A model generated the notes under the pieces. The model worked only from the letters and a program-made list of their open reading frames with translations, was not told where the DNA came from and did not search any database. Made by a program: the position numbers and the translations under genes. Positions 18,249-26,795 of a stretch of DNA of 49,684 nucleotides are shown here, piece by piece. Position 1 is the first letter of the stretch, and every line of letters begins with the position of its first letter. The stretch comes from Candidatus Obscuribacterales bacterium (GTDB lineage: Bacteria > Cyanobacteriota > Vampirovibrionia > Obscuribacterales > Obscuribacteraceae), in contig JAKFUT010000147.1 of the NCBI GenBank assembly GCA_021732565.1, positions 1 to 49,684 of the forward strand, written 5' to 3'.

Positions 18249-20915
18249 TTGGTCAAACCGGATGAGATCGTGGACGGGCGATATCGAATCGAAAAGGTGA
18301 TCGGTGAAGGGGGCATGGGAGTCGTCTTCAAAGCACACGATCAGCATCTCAATCGAGATGTTGCTATAAAGATGCTGCACGCAGAAACGTTAACCAACGG
18401 CTGGCTGAAACGCTTCCGCCGTGAGGCCTCTTCGTTGGCTAAGCTCCATCATCCGAATTTGGTAAAAATCTATCGAACCGGGTTCCATCAAGGATCTCCC
18501 TATTTGTGCATGGAGTTTGTCGAAGGCTTGTCCATGCGAGACATCCTAAACACAGAATCTCGTATTCCATGGAAACGCCTCGTTGCGCTAATTAGGCAAG
18601 TTTGCGCCGGACTGGCTTGCGCACACGAGAATGGAATTGTTCATCGGGATATAAAGCCAAACAATGTTCTTGTGCTTTCTGAGGAATCCGGAGAATCAGT
18701 AAGAGTCATAGACTTCGGGCTGTGCTCCGCAGGATTGGATGAACAAAAATTGACCCAAACCGGTACCCTGATGGGATCGCTATATTACATGAGTCCTGAG
18801 CAGTGTCGGGGCAAGAAGGTTGACAAACGATCGGATGTTTATTCAGTGGGCTGTCTGTTTTATGAAGCTCTCTGCGGAGTGCTTCCATTTGAGGCTGACA
18901 ATCCGATTGGTATCATCCACCAACATCTGGGCCAGCCGCCAAGACCTCCGCGAGAACGTTATCCTGAGCTCGATAGTCCGACTGATCTCGAACATCTGAT
19001 TATGAGCATGCTGGAGAAAGATCCGGCGCTACGAATTGCAAGCGTTGAGAAAGTAATTGAAAAGATTGATCAGATAGAGGGCAATGGCTCGGTTCAGTCT
19101 ATAACTCAGGAATTTAGCCAAAAGCGAGTTACAACTGCAACGCCTGGTCTTGTCGCCGGGAGAACAAATCGCCGTGCCCCGAAGCTGGCAATTACAGGTG
19201 TTCTGTTCACTTGCTTGATAGTGCTGGCGCTCTGTGATCCGGGACCAATCATTCCACTGATAGGAGTTCCCACAGATAAGAGCGGGTGCAACAGCTACAT
19301 CGAAGCGTCAATCTGGCTGGCAAATCACTGGCACAAGAAGGCAGCAATGGTGCTCCTGGAACGAGTAGCCAGTTGTTCCGCCAAAAGTGCACGCGAGGAA
19401 CGGCTGGTTGCTTGCACCGCCCTGGCAGAGGCCTACAGCGGTGACTATCAAATGGCGAAGGCCACCAGTCTGGCAAACAAAATTATTGCAGAGATCAGTA
19501 AAGGGAACGGTGACAATACAGGAGACAAGGTACTACACACACAGAAGAGATTGGTGTTACTCATACCTCGGTGTTTGCGAATACTTGAAAAAACTAATGA
19601 CTGTGATTTTTTTACTTTGCACAATCAGTGCCTCCGCCTTGGCGAGGTTGCTATAGGCGATGGCTACAACGACGAGACCCTTGAGGTCTACAATGCATTC
19701 CTGCGTCTGGCAAAGCATATTAGAGGAAAACACTCCACCGAGTTTGCTCGAACTGCCATCGCTACATCCGTGGATCGATTTCGATCAAACCTCGATCCCA
19801 AATCGGCGGTAGAGATCATGGATGAAGCGCTTCGAATTCGACGAGATGAGGGGCACGGGATGTTTCCCGATGAAGTGCTGCCGTTGTTTTGGCGAGGCCG
19901 ATATTTCGTGAGAACGGGGAATCTGCGCCGAGCGAGCCAGGATTTCGAGAAGCTGCGCGCGTATCATTCTGCTAGCGTCCCGCTTATGATTGGTGTTTTC
20001 TATGGTGAATACGCAATAGCGTCCGGTGATGTGGACTCTCTGCGATTTGCCCAATCAAACCTGGAAGCATCACTGTCGTCACCCGGCGTCGGGTTTCCTG
20101 AAGAGTATCGAAGACACCTGTTGGGTCAGATATACCTTTTGCGATTCATGAAGGACCCCGCCGCTCGCATAGAACTCGCCTTCAAGTTGAGAGAGCTCAT
20201 CAAGCCTCCAGAAAGTTGTCTGATTCGCGCAAAACTCGCGGAGTGCTTTCAAAAGGTAGGTAATTTTTCCGCAGCTGAACGGGAGTTTAAGCAGGCTTTG
20301 CCAATAGCACGCTCCTGGCTTTCGTCGAGGCTACGCGCTGATCTGTGTGTCAGCACTTATGATCCGTCAGTTGATCCAGGAGGGTGGCACCTTCCTCAGT
20401 CCTCAGGATATGCTGCGACCCTTGCACCGCAATCTTCGTTTCCTCCGGGTGAAAAAATTCTTCCTACTGGAATGTCCAACATTGCGGGACGCTGGTCAAC
20501 AAACTATGGATTCGTCGACTTTAAAATTGTTAGTGTCTCCGCAAGCGGAATAGTTAGAGTAGAAGGAGTGTTCAATCCTGAGGATCCGACTTCGATTGTC
20601 GGTGATTTTGATGGAACCGCCTTCAACCTCAAATTTTTCGAACCTCAAAACAGACATGGTACCTGGGTAGCAACGTTTGATAGTGCTACTGGTAAATGTC
20701 GCGGTCACTGGAAGTATTTAGATGGTGGGCACGGTGCCGGAGGCATCGACTCTGGAGCGTGGGATATGACGAGGTCCGACCAGAACGCTGCATCAGCGAG
20801 CATCGCTCTATGGATTGCTTACTTGAGCGCTAAAGGTCGAGGCGCCGAAGCGAAAAGTTGGGCGATTTTTTCGTCGAATATAGAATCACTGGTGGACCCG
20901 GCAAAACTTAAATAA
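18249..20915 (+). CDS. Ser/Thr protein kinase with membrane segment, TPRs and C-terminal beta domain
   Basis: 888 residues from the TTG at 18249, chosen because GGAG lies 8 nt upstream and it puts 11 residues before the kinase fold; GTG 18168 and ATG 18186 are in frame but lack a site. Kinase domain about 12-280: GEGGMG (19-24), VAIK (K41), HRDIKPNN (D134), DFG (155-157), all intact. Membrane helix about 311-330. Then TPR-like helices to about residue 730. The last about 120 residues differ from the sister kinases: beta-rich, starting 'NIAGRWSTNYGFVDFKI' and including 'GDFDGTAFNLKFFEP', resembling small-molecule-binding barrel domains. It converges with the reductase gene at 21016. Confidence 0.9.
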   Translation: MVKPDEIVDGRYRIEKVIGEGGMGVVFKAHDQHLNRDVAIKMLHAETLTNGWLKRFRREASSLAKLHHPNLVKIYRTGFHQGSPYLCMEFVEGLSMRDILNTESRIPWKRLVALIRQVCAGLACAHENGIVHRDIKPNNVLVLSEESGESVRVIDFGLCSAGLDEQKLTQTGTLMGSLYYMSPEQCRGKKVDKRSDVYSVGCLFYEALCGVLPFEADNPIGIIHQHLGQPPRPPRERYPELDSPTDLEHLIMSMLEKDPALRIASVEKVIEKIDQIEGNGSVQSITQEFSQKRVTTATPGLVAGRTNRRAPKLAITGVLFTCLIVLALCDPGPIIPLIGVPTDKSGCNSYIEASIWLANHWHKKAAMVLLERVASCSAKSAREERLVACTALAEAYSGDYQMAKATSLANKIIAEISKGNGDNTGDKVLHTQKRLVLLIPRCLRILEKTNDCDFFTLHNQCLRLGEVAIGDGYNDETLEVYNAFLRLAKHIRGKHSTEFARTAIATSVDRFRSNLDPKSAVEIMDEALRIRRDEGHGMFPDEVLPLFWRGRYFVRTGNLRRASQDFEKLRAYHSASVPLMIGVFYGEYAIASGDVDSLRFAQSNLEASLSSPGVGFPEEYRRHLLGQIYLLRFMKDPAARIELAFKLRELIKPPESCLIRAKLAECFQKVGNFSAAEREFKQALPIARSWLSSRLRADLCVSTYDPSVDPGGWHLPQSSGYAATLAPQSSFPPGEKILPTGMSNIAGRWSTNYGFVDFKIVSVSASGIVRVEGVFNPEDPTSIVGDFDGTAFNLKFFEPQNRHGTWVATFDSATGKCRGHWKYLDGGHGAGGIDSGAWDMTRSDQNAASASIALWIAYLSAKGRGAEAKSWAIFSSNIESLVDPAKLK

Positions 20916-20933
20916 GGCAAGCGAAAGAGACAA

Positions 20934-21008
20934 AGAGACGCCCTCGATCGGCGCTGAACCACGAAATCTCATGGTCAACCGCAGGCTCGAAAGCGTCTCT
21001 GAGATTTC
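20934..21008. other. Crossed inverted repeats in a convergent intergenic gap
   Basis: AGAGACGC (20934-20941) is complementary to GCGTCTCT (20993-21000), and GAAATCTC (20963-20970) to GAGATTTC (21001-21008). The two 8-bp perfect pairs interleave with their 3' arms directly adjacent, so an RNA from either strand could form a pseudoknot or switch between two hairpins. There is no T-run on the plus strand; the minus strand has AAATTGAAATCTC ahead of it. It lies between convergent genes, so a role in ending transcription is possible. Confidence 0.35.
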
Positions 21009-21015
21009 AATTTGA

Positions 21016-22095
21016 TTATTTTGAGAGTTCGCCCACGCGAACAAGCAACTTGCCCACATTGCTACCGTCAAAGAGTTGATTCACAGCTTCTGGTGCGTTC
21101 TCCAGCCCGTCGACGATGGTCGAGCGACTCTTGATTTTACCCTGTGCGAGCCAGGTAATTAATTTCACCGACGCTTCGGGAAACTTATCAGCAAAGTCAG
21201 TGATTATGAATCCTTCAATTCGGATGCGCTTCATTAGTACCTTGGACAGGCTTACCTTGGTACGTTCGTCACTACTCTCATTGTATGAAGAGATTAAGCC
21301 GCACAGCGCAACTGAAGCCCGAAGATTTAATCGGGAGAATACAAACTCCATAATTTCTCCACCAACGTTTTCAAAATTGATATCAATGCCATCAGGTGTT
21401 GCTTTGGTGAGTTGCTCCTTCCAATCGGCCGCCTTGTAGTTAACGGCCGCATCAAAGCCGAGCTCGTTAGTTAACCATGCACATTTTTCGTCCGTTCCGG
21501 CAATTCCCACCACTCTGCATCCGGCAATCTTTCCGAGCTGCCCGGCTATACTTCCCACCGCTCCAGCTGCCGCCGAAACAACCATTGTTTTTCCTTCACT
21601 TGCACGAGCAATATCAAACACACCAAAATATGCCGTGAGTCCTGTAAATCCTGCAGCACCTGCCAGATCTTCGGCCGGAACCGGTAAATTTGATGGCAGC
21701 GGGGAAAACGGCCACGATTCAGTGCCGTCAATTACGTTGTAATCTTGCCAACCAACAGCGCCACTCACGAGTTGACCGGCGGTATATTTTGGATTCTTTG
21801 ACGCAACGACTTGACCAATGCCGATACCGCGCATCACTTCACCAATTTGGACGGGGGGCATGTACTGTTCCACGTCGGTGACCCATATGCGATTAGTTGG
21901 ATCAAGCGAGAGAAAGATCGTGCGAACAAGAGCTTGCCCGTCTTTGAGTTCTGGAACACGCTCTTCTACTCTTTCAAACGTGTCGGCGTTGATTCTCTCG
22001 GCGGGACGAGTCTTTAGGCGATACTGACGATTCACAAGATCCGTCTTCGGGGTGGTCGCTGATTCCTTACTGGCATTATTAACGGCTTGATTCAT
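21016..22095 (-). CDS. NADP-dependent oxidoreductase, CurA/YncB-like (MDR family)
   Basis: 359 residues from the ATG at 22095 (AGGTGG 7 nt upstream). It belongs to the zinc-free medium-chain reductases: N-terminal 'RPAERINADTFERVEERVP', 'LSLDPTNRIWV' (as in leukotriene B4 dehydrogenase and curcumin reductase), and a Rossmann region with 'VVSAAAGAVGSIAGQLGK'. Known members reduce the C=C bond of enones with NADPH. No Cys/His zinc sites are present. Open frame continues upstream to 22242 without a better start. It stands alone between a kinase gene and a TPR gene. Confidence 0.9.
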   Translation of the reverse strand: MNQAVNNASKESATTPKTDLVNRQYRLKTRPAERINADTFERVEERVPELKDGQALVRTIFLSLDPTNRIWVTDVEQYMPPVQIGEVMRGIGIGQVVASKNPKYTAGQLVSGAVGWQDYNVIDGTESWPFSPLPSNLPVPAEDLAGAAGFTGLTAYFGVFDIARASEGKTMVVSAAAGAVGSIAGQLGKIAGCRVVGIAGTDEKCAWLTNELGFDAAVNYKAADWKEQLTKATPDGIDINFENVGGEIMEFVFSRLNLRASVALCGLISSYNESSDERTKVSLSKVLMKRIRIEGFIITDFADKFPEASVKLITWLAQGKIKSRSTIVDGLENAPEAVNQLFDGSNVGKLLVRVGELSK

Positions 22096-22338
22096 AACTA
22101 TCCACCTGAGCTTTGCTACGTCGCCAATATACAACACCCGCATATGAAGAGAAGAGTGCGCATTCCCGTGCTGAGCCAACTTCTGAGGATGAAATACTCT
22201 TACAGAAATCAAAGGCTTTCTTAAGACTGTGTTTTCGTCCATTGCAAATTTTGGCTACGGCACACGACACAGCGGTGGCGCTTGCTTTGGCAACCGAATT
22301 CCAAAGTAACAAATGAGCAAGTGCAGCATTCTTCAAAA

Positions 22339-23529
22339 TCAGATTGTGGCTGGTTGTGCCGATGTTGCCGCTTCAAACAATGAGGAAGGGATAAGGGATT
22401 GCGCAATGGTAAAGTGATGCTGCGAAAGTTCAGGCATTATCTGCCGACAGTAAAGCGCAAAATCAAAATGAGCCGGACCATACTCGGGATACAACCTGAG
22501 CAGCTTGCGGTATGACGTTACGACAACATCAACCGGTGTTGAACTAAGAGACTGAAGTATGCACTGCAATAACAAAGCTTCGCGCCAGAGCGGACGAAGC
22601 CTGAGGGCTTCTTTAATTCGATGCATCGCAGCATCGACCACGGAAGTATTGACCTTGCCCTTCTCAAAGGACTTTCCGCGTAGAAGGACCTCCGCCAGAT
22701 ACAAGTGCCCTAAAGCATCGGCAGGAAACCGTTTGATGTGTGCGCGAACAATCTCCTCTGCCAACTCGGTTTGACGGGCGTCGGCTAATAAGCTCACCGA
22801 GTGTACCATTGCGGGGTCATCAGGAAAACGTCTGAATGCATTGCGAATAAGAATCACTGCAGGTTTAGTCAGGCCCGCAGCCATTAATCTTGCGGCTCGT
22901 TCCAAAGTAAGGAGACATTTCTCGTTCTCGTCTGGAATTTCGTCTGGAAAACAATTGAATCCTTCAGTCTGGCTCCACCATAACACACCGAATTCGGTGG
23001 CATCTCGGTTAGCGTCATCGAACAGAATCCGTACTACCAAATAATCACTCTCATGAAAACCGGGCGTAAAGAAATCAGCAACCGCTGTCGTTATGTTGCC
23101 ACCACAATCGGTGCACTGAGGCAAACAATTTTTGCAAACATTTTCGGCACACCGAATAGCGTATCCCAACAAATTCTCAGCCGTGCCGCAAGAAGAAGTA
23201 CCAGTGAAAATACAGACAGCCGGTTCGTCTGCCATTTCGCAATTGGAGCAATAGGCATGTGGAATAACGCAATCGCCACTGCGTCCGGCCTCAAAATGTG
23301 TTTGGAGCATCTGTTGAATTGCCGCTACAGGCGGAGCATCGGTGCCAATTAACTTGATACGCTTACATTTGACCAGGTAGTAACGGTTCAGGTAAATATT
23401 GGCGAGAAACTCATTTTGAGTCAGTTCATCTGCCCCTTGCCACCACGCCGTAGCCAGACTGAGGCAGGACTGTTCGTTGCCCTCCTCGGCTTCATCGAGC
23501 AGACGAGCTAGCTCAAGAGACTGACTCAC
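22339..23529 (-). CDS. Cys-rich / TPR hypothetical protein
   Basis: 396 residues from a GTG at 23529. The N-terminal half has Cys pairs typical of metal binding: 'YCSNCEMADEPAVC', then 'CAENVCKNCLPQCTDCGG', suggesting two small zinc-binding elements around residues 90-145. The C-terminal half holds TPR-like helices ('AVILIRNAFRRFPDDPAMVHS', 'ALRLRPLWREALLLQC'). No signal peptide or membrane helix, so cytoplasmic. No family recognised. It is downstream on the same strand as the M24 enzyme but separated by the 568-bp gap that holds an RNA candidate. Confidence 0.7.
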   Translation of the reverse strand: MSQSLELARLLDEAEEGNEQSCLSLATAWWQGADELTQNEFLANIYLNRYYLVKCKRIKLIGTDAPPVAAIQQMLQTHFEAGRSGDCVIPHAYCSNCEMADEPAVCIFTGTSSCGTAENLLGYAIRCAENVCKNCLPQCTDCGGNITTAVADFFTPGFHESDYLVVRILFDDANRDATEFGVLWWSQTEGFNCFPDEIPDENEKCLLTLERAARLMAAGLTKPAVILIRNAFRRFPDDPAMVHSVSLLADARQTELAEEIVRAHIKRFPADALGHLYLAEVLLRGKSFEKGKVNTSVVDAAMHRIKEALRLRPLWREALLLQCILQSLSSTPVDVVVTSYRKLLRLYPEYGPAHFDFALYCRQIMPELSQHHFTIAQSLIPSSLFEAATSAQPATI

Positions 23530-23607
23530 TGCAGAACCCCGAGATTGTTAGTGTCCAAACATTCTACACCGGGGACACGGTTAATGCTTAGATGTCTTTC
23601 ATTAGAC

Positions 23608-23635
23608 TTAACAATGGAGACACGCATGGTATGAA
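23608..23635 (+). promoter_or_regulatory. Candidate sigma-70 promoter
   Basis: TTAACA (23608-23613), a 16-nt spacer and TATGAA (23630-23635) on the plus strand. Matches are 5 of 6 and 4 of 6 to the consensus. It points to the RNA candidate below, with a start near 23642. Support is moderate because the hexamers were picked after the terminator was found. Confidence 0.3.
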
Positions 23636-23641
23636 CGCTTA

Positions 23642-23830
23642 CTGAACCGAACGAGCGGAGCTGAAACTGACCAAAAACTCTACACGGTTTGCAGTGGAAC
23701 AAAATCAATTCACTTGGTGTCTGTCAATTCAGAACATCCCAATCCTTGCAATTGGTGTTCAACAAAAAAGAATCCGCCCAACTGGAATCCCCTGCGCCAA
23801 AACGAAAGTGTTGGCGCAGGTTCTTTTTTG
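23642..23830 (+). ncRNA. Candidate small non-coding RNA
   Basis: No gene on the plus strand lies upstream, yet a near-ideal intrinsic terminator ends a plus-strand transcript at about 23830. Just before it is a second hairpin: GAACA (23732-23736) pairs with TGTTC (23756-23760), and CCAAT (23739-23743) with ATTGG (23751-23755), with a 2-nt bulge and a 7-nt loop. About 30 unpaired, A-rich bases lie between the two hairpins, as in many regulatory RNAs. The 5' end is inferred from the promoter candidate; length would be about 190 nt. Plus-strand ORFs here run through the terminator, so they are unlikely to be real. No Rfam family recognised. Confidence 0.4.
23791..23829 (+). terminator. Strong intrinsic terminator
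   Basis: CCTGCGCCAA (23791-23800) and TTGGCGCAGG (23811-23820) form a perfect 10-bp GC-rich stem with a 10-nt loop, followed at once by TTCTTTTTT. In addition CAAAAAAGAA (23763-23772) is the exact complement of TTCTTTTTTG (23821-23830), so the minus strand has its own T-run 18 nt past the same stem and could use it to end the M24 gene transcript. Confidence 0.85.
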
Positions 23831-24097
23831 TCCGCCGCGCAAGGTTTGGCGGCGCAGTCACAATAACAACGGCAAGGATAAGCTTGCGCTTGCATTCGAG
23901 AAATCGCTCGACTCGAATCGGGATGCCACACGCAAGTCGGAGGCTCGACATACCCGAAATTGTGGCGATGGAGCTTCGTAAGTAGGCCAATTCGCACTTT
24001 AGCCATAGCATGTTTTGAAGACTTTCATTACACTATGGTTACGAGTTAAACCGGTACAACAAAGTTCAGTCAGTTGTCGCTAGCTTATCCTCAAACT

Positions 24098-25429
24098 CTA
24101 ACAGAGAGCATTGGTATGCGGGTAACGCGACAACCACACGGGACCGGTCTCTGTGACAAGTACCTGATCTTCCAGTTTCACGCCGTCAGGATAACCTTCC
24201 TTTCCGGCATAGAACTCGATGCTTAGCACTGTATTTGGTTTCAATTCTTCATCGGGAATTACTGATTCGCCAACCTTTTTGATGGCATGCGGATAGGGCA
24301 GAAATGGAGGTTCATCATCCATCCCTATTCCATGGATCATGCACGAATAGCATAGTTTCTTATACTCATCAGGATAGTCCGGCGAGTTGAGGCAAATATC
24401 CCTCAAACTAGCACCCGGGCGGCACAACTCAAATGTCCCTTGAATGAATTCAGTAGCAACTCTGTAAGCCTCGCGCTGATAGGAATTGGCTTTATCGCCA
24501 CAAATGAACGTACGAGAAATGTCGCACAGATAACCTTCCGGTCCCACCATGTCGGTGTCGATCGCCACCAGATCTCCCGGCCGAACGCGCCTGGTGCCGG
24601 CTTCGTAAAACCAGGGATTCGTCTTTTCGCCAGAGCAAAGAAGCCGGGTGCTGCAATGTTCCCCGCCAAGAGCCAGCATCTTATTGTAGAACACACCAAG
24701 CAACTCGTTTTCGGAAACGCCTGGTCGAATAGCAACCTCCAGATCATACAAAGCTGACTCTGCCACCACTAGCGATTGCTTGATCAACTCAATCTCTTCA
24801 ACTTCCTTCAACACGCGAGCAGCTTGCATCGTCTCGTCCGCATCGCAAACAGTTATACCTTGTTCCTTCAACGCTTCGAAGCCGTAAAAATCCATAACGT
24901 CAATGCCCAGCTTTCGTTCGGCCAGCATACCGCTTTCAGCGCGCAACAATGCTGTTATCTCAGAAGCCCATTGCTCAGCACGAGTGTGAACTTCACGCTG
25001 AGAAAACCGGTACTGCCAGGTTCGAGCGATGCGAGAATCGGCCCACAAAGCGCTCGCACGGAACAATGCTTTCCCGTACTCAAAAATGGTCGGCTCCCCT
25101 GCTGCGGGAACGAAGACATATCGGGCCAGGTTAACAGAGGTCCATGCTGTCATCACAGCCAGACCGGTGGCGTAGCGAATATTGGCAGGATTTAGAAGTA
25201 CTAATCCCGCAATATCTCTCCTCACCATTTCCTGCTGGACCTTTGCCAGGCGTTTCTTACGCAAGTTAGACATATCCACCAGAAGAGACTCAGTATGCGG
25301 CGAGCCAAAATCTGCAACAAATGGAGCTCCATGCACGAAAGGTCGACCATTAAGAGTTGGTAGCGTGCGAGCACCATTATCTTCTGTCGGTTGTGCCTCA
25401 AAAGTGATACCACCCTTTAAGTTGGTCAC
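24098..25429 (-). CDS. M24-fold metalloenzyme, DddP-like (DMSP lyase or Xaa-Pro peptidase family)
   Basis: 443 residues from the GTG at 25429 (AGGAG 8 nt upstream); the frame is open to 25519 without a ribosome site. Creatinase N-domain about 60-195 ('LNPANIRYATGL'), pita-bread metal domain after it. Ligands: D291 and D293 (AIDTD), D303 (CDISR), H366 (IHGIG), E405 (SIEFY), E420 (KLEDQ). The segments 'TRLLCSGEKTNPWF' and 'HGIGMDDEPPF' fit DddP, the M24-fold lyase that splits dimethylsulfoniopropionate into DMS and acrylate, better than classical prolidases; D372 falls where DddP has its catalytic Asp. A peptidase or other hydrolase role is not excluded. Single gene, divergent from the lipoprotein gene. 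Confidence 0.8.
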   Translation of the reverse strand: MTNLKGGITFEAQPTEDNGARTLPTLNGRPFVHGAPFVADFGSPHTESLLVDMSNLRKKRLAKVQQEMVRRDIAGLVLLNPANIRYATGLAVMTAWTSVNLARYVFVPAAGEPTIFEYGKALFRASALWADSRIARTWQYRFSQREVHTRAEQWASEITALLRAESGMLAERKLGIDVMDFYGFEALKEQGITVCDADETMQAARVLKEVEEIELIKQSLVVAESALYDLEVAIRPGVSENELLGVFYNKMLALGGEHCSTRLLCSGEKTNPWFYEAGTRRVRPGDLVAIDTDMVGPEGYLCDISRTFICGDKANSYQREAYRVATEFIQGTFELCRPGASLRDICLNSPDYPDEYKKLCYSCMIHGIGMDDEPPFLPYPHAIKKVGESVIPDEELKPNTVLSIEFYAGKEGYPDGVKLEDQVLVTETGPVWLSRYPHTNALC

Positions 25430-25760
25430 AGTGTTTCTCCTTCGAAACTGATTCTTAATTACATATTTTGAACCAATTGGAGCCAGACAGATAGAAACGG
25501 GCGTTAATATTCGCCTCATCTGAATTGTTGAATAAGTGGTGTTGCTCCCACCATTTGAAACCTGGTCGCAACCAACGTGGCTAGCAGAAGCAATCCATTA
25601 GGGTACGGAAGTGGTCGTGATTGCTCCGGTCAGTTGGACCAATCTAATAATCTTGTGCTCACCAGTGTTCTGTTAACTCTGCATGCTGCATTGCTGTTCA
25701 GTGGGAACGAACCGCGTGCTCCACAGTGTCTTTCTCCAGGGTGAAACAGGAGATGTCACT
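25430..25760. other. Divergent intergenic region
   Basis: It separates the leftward M24 gene and the rightward lipoprotein gene and must carry both promoters. I see no convincing hexamer pair, RNA gene or repeat. Short frames in it (leader extensions of both genes) have no ribosome sites. Confidence 0.4.
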
Positions 25761-26207
25761 ATGGTGAACAGCACGACACAGCGAATTCTCGGTCTCATTT
25801 TGGTCGCAGCATTGTCCACACCAATTCTTAGCGCATGCAGTGGCAACCAGAATCGAGATGTTTCAACGCAACCGGATCAGGGCGTGAATCAGCCCCGAGC
25901 AAAGGGATTGTCCACTGGTCGCAAAGTAGCCGTATTGCTCGGGGCAGCGGCTCTGTACTACATGTTGAAAAAGAATCAGGATCAGCGACAGATGGGACAG
26001 GCGGTTCCACAATATTATCTGTCGAAAAACGGAAAAGTTTATTATCGCGAACCGGGCGGAGCCGTTCACTGGGTCAATCCTCCAACATCTGGATTGACCG
26101 TACCGGAATCTGAAGCGCAAGCGTACAACGCGGACAGCTTCAAAGGATATAACGGCCGAAGCTCAGGGCGCGAACTATCTCAAGTCGGCAACAAAGAGTG
26201 GTTCTAA
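25761..26207 (+). CDS. Small lipoprotein with second hydrophobic segment
   Basis: 148 residues from the ATG at 25761 (AGGAG 10 nt upstream; the open frame begins at 25683). Signal sequence with lipobox ILSAC, Cys26 being the acylation site. Residues about 50-68 ('AVLLGAAALYYML') form a second hydrophobic stretch. The C-terminal half is hydrophilic and aromatic: 'YYLSKNGKVYYREPGGAVHWV' reads as a short YXXXNG-type beta element. No family recognised. It is followed after 12 nt by the repeat-protein gene, so the two form an operon and may work together at the envelope. Confidence 0.75.
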   Translation: MVNSTTQRILGLILVAALSTPILSACSGNQNRDVSTQPDQGVNQPRAKGLSTGRKVAVLLGAAALYYMLKKNQDQRQMGQAVPQYYLSKNGKVYYREPGGAVHWVNPPTSGLTVPESEAQAYNADSFKGYNGRSSGRELSQVGNKEWF

Positions 26208-26219
26208 AGGAGGTGCTCA

Positions 26220-26795
26220 ATGGATTGGCTCGCTTTGATGAACAGGGTGACACAAGCAATTTATGATGATCCAAAGACGCCCCATCGCCCGGGGAATGAT
26301 CCCGACAATCTGGTCGGTTCCATTCGCAACCAGTTTGAGCAGGCGCCAATGGAAGTGAGGACCGGACTGCAAGCCGATTCTCCAACTGGACTAAGCCAGT
26401 TATTGGGACAAGTGCAAAAGTCAATCTGTAATGCTCCCTCTACTCCTTATCAGCAAGGTGATCAAGGTGGTGGGCTCCTCAATACAATTGGCAGTTTGTT
26501 TAATCAATACGCAACAAACCGCGGGCTTCCCGAAGTTCGCCCTGCGAACCAGGATCCATTCGGTGATCCCGGTGATTCAGACATGCCCGGTCCCGGTGAT
26601 CGAAATGTGATGCCCGCCAGTGAAGATCGTTTTGGAGATCCCGCAGGTATGGAGTCGAGAGACATGAACATATTACCTGCAGATAGAGATCCCTATGGCG
26701 ATCCGGCCGAGTTCTCGGGTCCCGGACCACAAAGAGGAAATGTAAGACCTGCAAGTGATGATCCAGACGGAGACCCGGCGGATCAGCGTTGGTAG
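26220..26795 (+). CDS. Repeat-containing acidic hypothetical protein
   Basis: 191 residues; AGGAGG precedes the ATG. Two kinds of repeats are visible. The N-terminal half is a duplication of about 33 residues: 'VTQAIYDDPKTPHRPG' then 'LVGSIRNQF', and again 'VQKSICNAPSTPYQQG' then 'LLNTIGSLF'. The C-terminal half has four copies of a motif x-P-A-x-x-D-x-F/Y-G-D-P, in 'VRPANQDPFGDPG', 'VMPASEDRFGDPA', 'ILPADRDPYGDPA' and 'VRPASDDPDGDPA', spaced by 21-24 residues. No signal peptide. Co-transcribed with the lipoprotein gene upstream. No family recognised; the Asp/Gly/Pro repeats might bind metal ions. Confidence 0.75.
   Translation: MDWLALMNRVTQAIYDDPKTPHRPGNDPDNLVGSIRNQFEQAPMEVRTGLQADSPTGLSQLLGQVQKSICNAPSTPYQQGDQGGGLLNTIGSLFNQYATNRGLPEVRPANQDPFGDPGDSDMPGPGDRNVMPASEDRFGDPAGMESRDMNILPADRDPYGDPAEFSGPGPQRGNVRPASDDPDGDPADQRW

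Noticed and set aside
23860..23960. tRNA-like text near 'CTCGACTCGAATCGGGATGCC'
   Set aside because: A T-loop-like stretch was seen, but no acceptor, D-arm or anticodon stem could be built around it.
23689..24011. Four overlapping frames of about 95-98 residues on both strands
   Set aside because: They run through the strong terminator at 23791-23829, lack ribosome sites, and none looks like a protein.
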